DNA of 26,681 nt, taken from a virus. The stretch is taken from IMG/VR virus record IMGVR_UViG_3300006870_000071, positions 1 to 26,681 of that record; one strand, written 5' to 3'. The notes beneath the pieces were generated by a model. That model searched no databases. It was not told where the DNA came from and was given only the letters and a program-made list of their open reading frames with translations. Below are positions 24,686-26,681 of this stretch, one piece after another. Both the position numbers and the translations under genes were made by a program. Position 1 is the first letter of the stretch; each line of letters starts with the position of its first letter.

Positions 24686-26662
24686 TTAGTTTCTTGTTAA
24701 ATTCCCGTTTGAGTAACTTGATGTATAATAATCTCTAGTAAACACATTTCCAGTTATTTCATCACCAGAAGCAATTACATCTCTAACCATATTTATCTTA
24801 CTTTTTGGAATATCAAATGAAAGATATAAATCTTTTAATCCAATAACATCGTTAGATTCTGGAAAGGCTTGGATTTCTATAATTCCATTCTCTCTTTCTG
24901 TTGATGTTATATTGATTGTTCCTATTTTAATCTCGCCTTTAACATAATCGACTGTTCCCACATTTTTTCCAACAACAGTTCCATCTGCTTTAACTATAGA
25001 AATAACTCCAGTTTTTGCAGTAACATTACTAGGTCTAGATAAAAATACTTGTCCTGCCTCAGTTGCATTATTCACCGAGGTTCCACGAGAAAGAACATTC
25101 GGCGTGTCTGTAAAATATACTATAGAAGATTCTCCAGAAACTTTAAATCCGGTCGATTTTATATTATATCCCTGCGGTTTTATATGGAATTGATTTCCAA
25201 AACACAATTCATATTGTGCAAATTGATTCAAAGATGCTGCTAAATCCCTTCTTATTCTCACTTTAGTAATATTGGATGTAATTGATTTATCAGTATTGTC
25301 GATTAATTGAAGAACTCTACTATACTTAAATCTTCCACCAAATTTATTAAGATCTAAAGATTTGGAATATGTAGTTAAATTGTTTGATACTCTAGTCTTT
25401 AAGGATTCTACACTGGAGATTTGAGAATTATTATAGTAAACAGCAGAATCAATCTCAACATAAAGAATCTTGAGATCTGTAATCTTTGTATTGATACCAG
25501 AAACAGTGTATTGTTTTAACTGATTTAAAATTTGTGCTTTATTAAAGTCTGAAACAAATGTTCCATTTTTTGGTTTAATGCTCAGAATAACATTTCCAAA
25601 TTGTGGAGGATCTAATTCTTCACCACCAACAACAGAAACAGATTCTGTATCAGGATATATTCTTTTTATAATGGCTTCATAATCTCTTGATGTTACTGCT
25701 CTATTCTGTGCAGAATAAATTTTTGGAGCATAATATTTTATAGAATCAACACTTTCAATACTAGAACCATTTTGTGATGCTTGATTTGTGGTTACTGTTA
25801 CTATTCCTGGGGAAATTATTTCTCCTTCAGAATCTACAATAGATCCAGAGAATGCAAATGTACTCGCACCGTTCCCATCCTTTCCATCAGTTACAATATA
25901 ATTTGCAGTAATAATAGTTCCATCATTACCATACTCATCTCCCAACTTCTTACCAAATATGCCATCTCCAAACTTTAACTCATATTTTTCATCTTGTATT
26001 TCTTGGAGAAGATAAATTCTAGAGGATGATGTTGTTTCTAAAATATTATCAAGTTGTTTATACTCTACTCCCAAAATATCTTCTTCTACATCCTCTCCAA
26101 CCTTTCTCACATAAACAGATAAAGTAGAAGTGTCAATAAAAGAATTATTTAAAACAAATCTTTGATCCAAAGATCCATCATAAATGAATTTTTTTGTTAA
26201 ATACGTTCCCTGATATACTTCTATCTCATTGAATGATGCTACTCCATTTTCCACAGGTGCGGTTATATCCTGTGGAATTGAAAAAGTATACGTATCATCA
26301 TTTGCGTTTCCTACGCACACTAGACCCCTCTTCAAGGTGACAGTGGGAGTAACTATACTAGTAGATACCTGAAAGGAAATAATTGCCTTTGCTGCCGTTC
26401 TAGAACGTGGTACATAACCAATATTCCTTGCAAGCGATACCACATTCTCACGAAGAGTGGCAGAGTCCAAGAAAGACTCATTTACAATCATATTACTGTT
26501 GAACGCAGTAATATAAGTATTATATGCAAGAGTATCAATCAAGACAGAAAAGTTTGACCCTTCAAAATCAAAGTCACTAAATGTGCTGTTTGCACGAAGA
26601 TAGTCTTTGATTGAGGTTTTTATCTGATCAAAATCTAGATTTGTAAACTTAGTAAAAGGCAT
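24686..26662 (-). CDS. 6: Baseplate wedge subunit gp6
   Basis: This protein dimerises between wedges to form the inner ring of the T4 baseplate. Length is 658 residues, almost the same as T4 gp6 (660). The start MPFTKFTNLDFDQIKTSIKD, then FEGSNFSVLIDTLAYNTY and ENVVSLARNIGYVPRSRTAA, is very close to cyanophage gp6. A Baseplate J-type block lies at about residues 305-367: YYAPKIYSAQNRAVTSRDYE, IIKRIYPDTESVSVVGGEE and QFGNVILSIKPKNG. The C-terminal third is variable beta structure. The start is secure because an in-frame TAG lies 5 codons upstream with no other start codon between. The only purine-rich site is GAGG, 12 bases before the ATG. The giant gene follows after a single base. Confidence 0.93.
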   Translation of the reverse strand: MPFTKFTNLDFDQIKTSIKDYLRANSTFSDFDFEGSNFSVLIDTLAYNTYITAFNSNMIVNESFLDSATLRENVVSLARNIGYVPRSRTAAKAIISFQVSTSIVTPTVTLKRGLVCVGNANDDTYTFSIPQDITAPVENGVASFNEIEVYQGTYLTKKFIYDGSLDQRFVLNNSFIDTSTLSVYVRKVGEDVEEDILGVEYKQLDNILETTSSSRIYLLQEIQDEKYELKFGDGIFGKKLGDEYGNDGTIITANYIVTDGKDGNGASTFAFSGSIVDSEGEIISPGIVTVTTNQASQNGSSIESVDSIKYYAPKIYSAQNRAVTSRDYEAIIKRIYPDTESVSVVGGEELDPPQFGNVILSIKPKNGTFVSDFNKAQILNQLKQYTVSGINTKITDLKILYVEIDSAVYYNNSQISSVESLKTRVSNNLTTYSKSLDLNKFGGRFKYSRVLQLIDNTDKSITSNITKVRIRRDLAASLNQFAQYELCFGNQFHIKPQGYNIKSTGFKVSGESSIVYFTDTPNVLSRGTSVNNATEAGQVFLSRPSNVTAKTGVISIVKADGTVVGKNVGTVDYVKGEIKIGTINITSTERENGIIEIQAFPESNDVIGLKDLYLSFDIPKSKINMVRDVIASGDEITGNVFTRDYYTSSYSNGNLTRN

Positions 26663-26663
26663 A

Positions 26664-26681
26664 TTATCTTGCTGCCTCTAA
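26664..26681 (-). CDS. Possible last codons of the upstream gene
   Basis: In one frame the right edge reads five codons L-E-A-A-R followed by TAA, ending one base before the gp6 ATG. This spacing fits the compact packing of the rest of the cluster. In T4-like cyanophages I recall gp25 (baseplate wedge) directly before gp6, so this could be its C-terminus, but five residues cannot identify a protein. Confidence 0.3.
   Translation of the reverse strand, partial: LEAAR

Noticed and set aside
24782-24800. Near-match to the late promoter (GATAAATA) on the minus strand close to the end of gp6
   Set aside because: It lacks the first T of the TATAAATA box and lies inside gp6 about 100 bases before the giant gene. 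In such AT-rich DNA it can arise by chance.
1-26681. Search for tRNA, CRISPR, insertion sequence, integrase, diversity-generating element or metabolic genes
   Set aside because: The window is almost wholly covered by virion genes; no spaced identical repeats, no clover-leaf segment and no transposase or reverse transcriptase motif were seen.

Overview
The window looks like a late structural region of a marine T4-like myovirus, most similar to the T4-like cyanophages that infect Prochlorococcus or Synechococcus; a related marine host such as a pelagibacter cannot be excluded. The base composition is strongly AT-rich by eye. Every gene lies on the minus strand. Genes abut or overlap, and there are only two real intergenic gaps (56 and 32 bases). 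No tRNA, CRISPR, insertion sequence, integrase or host-type metabolic gene is seen.

Read in the direction of transcription (right to left), the window starts with the last few codons of an unidentified upstream gene. Then come baseplate wedge gp6 (658 aa), a giant gp7-position protein (3877 aa, about 44% of the window) and gp8 (515 aa). Next is a 2355 aa protein of the cyanophage DUF4815 type, standing where T4 has gp9 to gp12, followed by a 65 aa coiled-coil protein. After the second gap come a 113 aa small beta virion protein, a 426 aa repeat fibre in the position of T4 wac (fibritin), neck proteins gp13 and gp14, and the N-terminal 74 residues of tail sheath stabiliser gp15. The order 6-7-8-(9 to 12)-(wac)-13-14-15 follows the T4 morphogenesis order, which supports the assignments whose sequence similarity is weaker.

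Two minus-strand T4-type late promoter boxes (TATAAATA) lie in the two intergenic gaps, and both sit in an identical 12-base context. One drives gp8 onward and the other drives the 113 aa gene onward. Within the units, genes are coupled by TAATG or ATGA overlaps or by very short gaps. The two genes directly behind the promoters show no Shine-Dalgarno sequence, whereas several internal genes do.

The most notable structure is inside the proteins. Four or five small beta-module families recur across gp14, gp8, the 2355 aa protein and the giant gp7-position protein: GGSGY, H-x-L-x-x-GD, IDDEIITYT...RG, GExIxGxxSGA and FINGILQ-P. The baseplate and neck therefore look assembled from a shared set of repeated surface modules. 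The giant protein also carries a YHYH domain. I see nothing that looks like a defence, enzyme or regulatory system outside virion morphogenesis.
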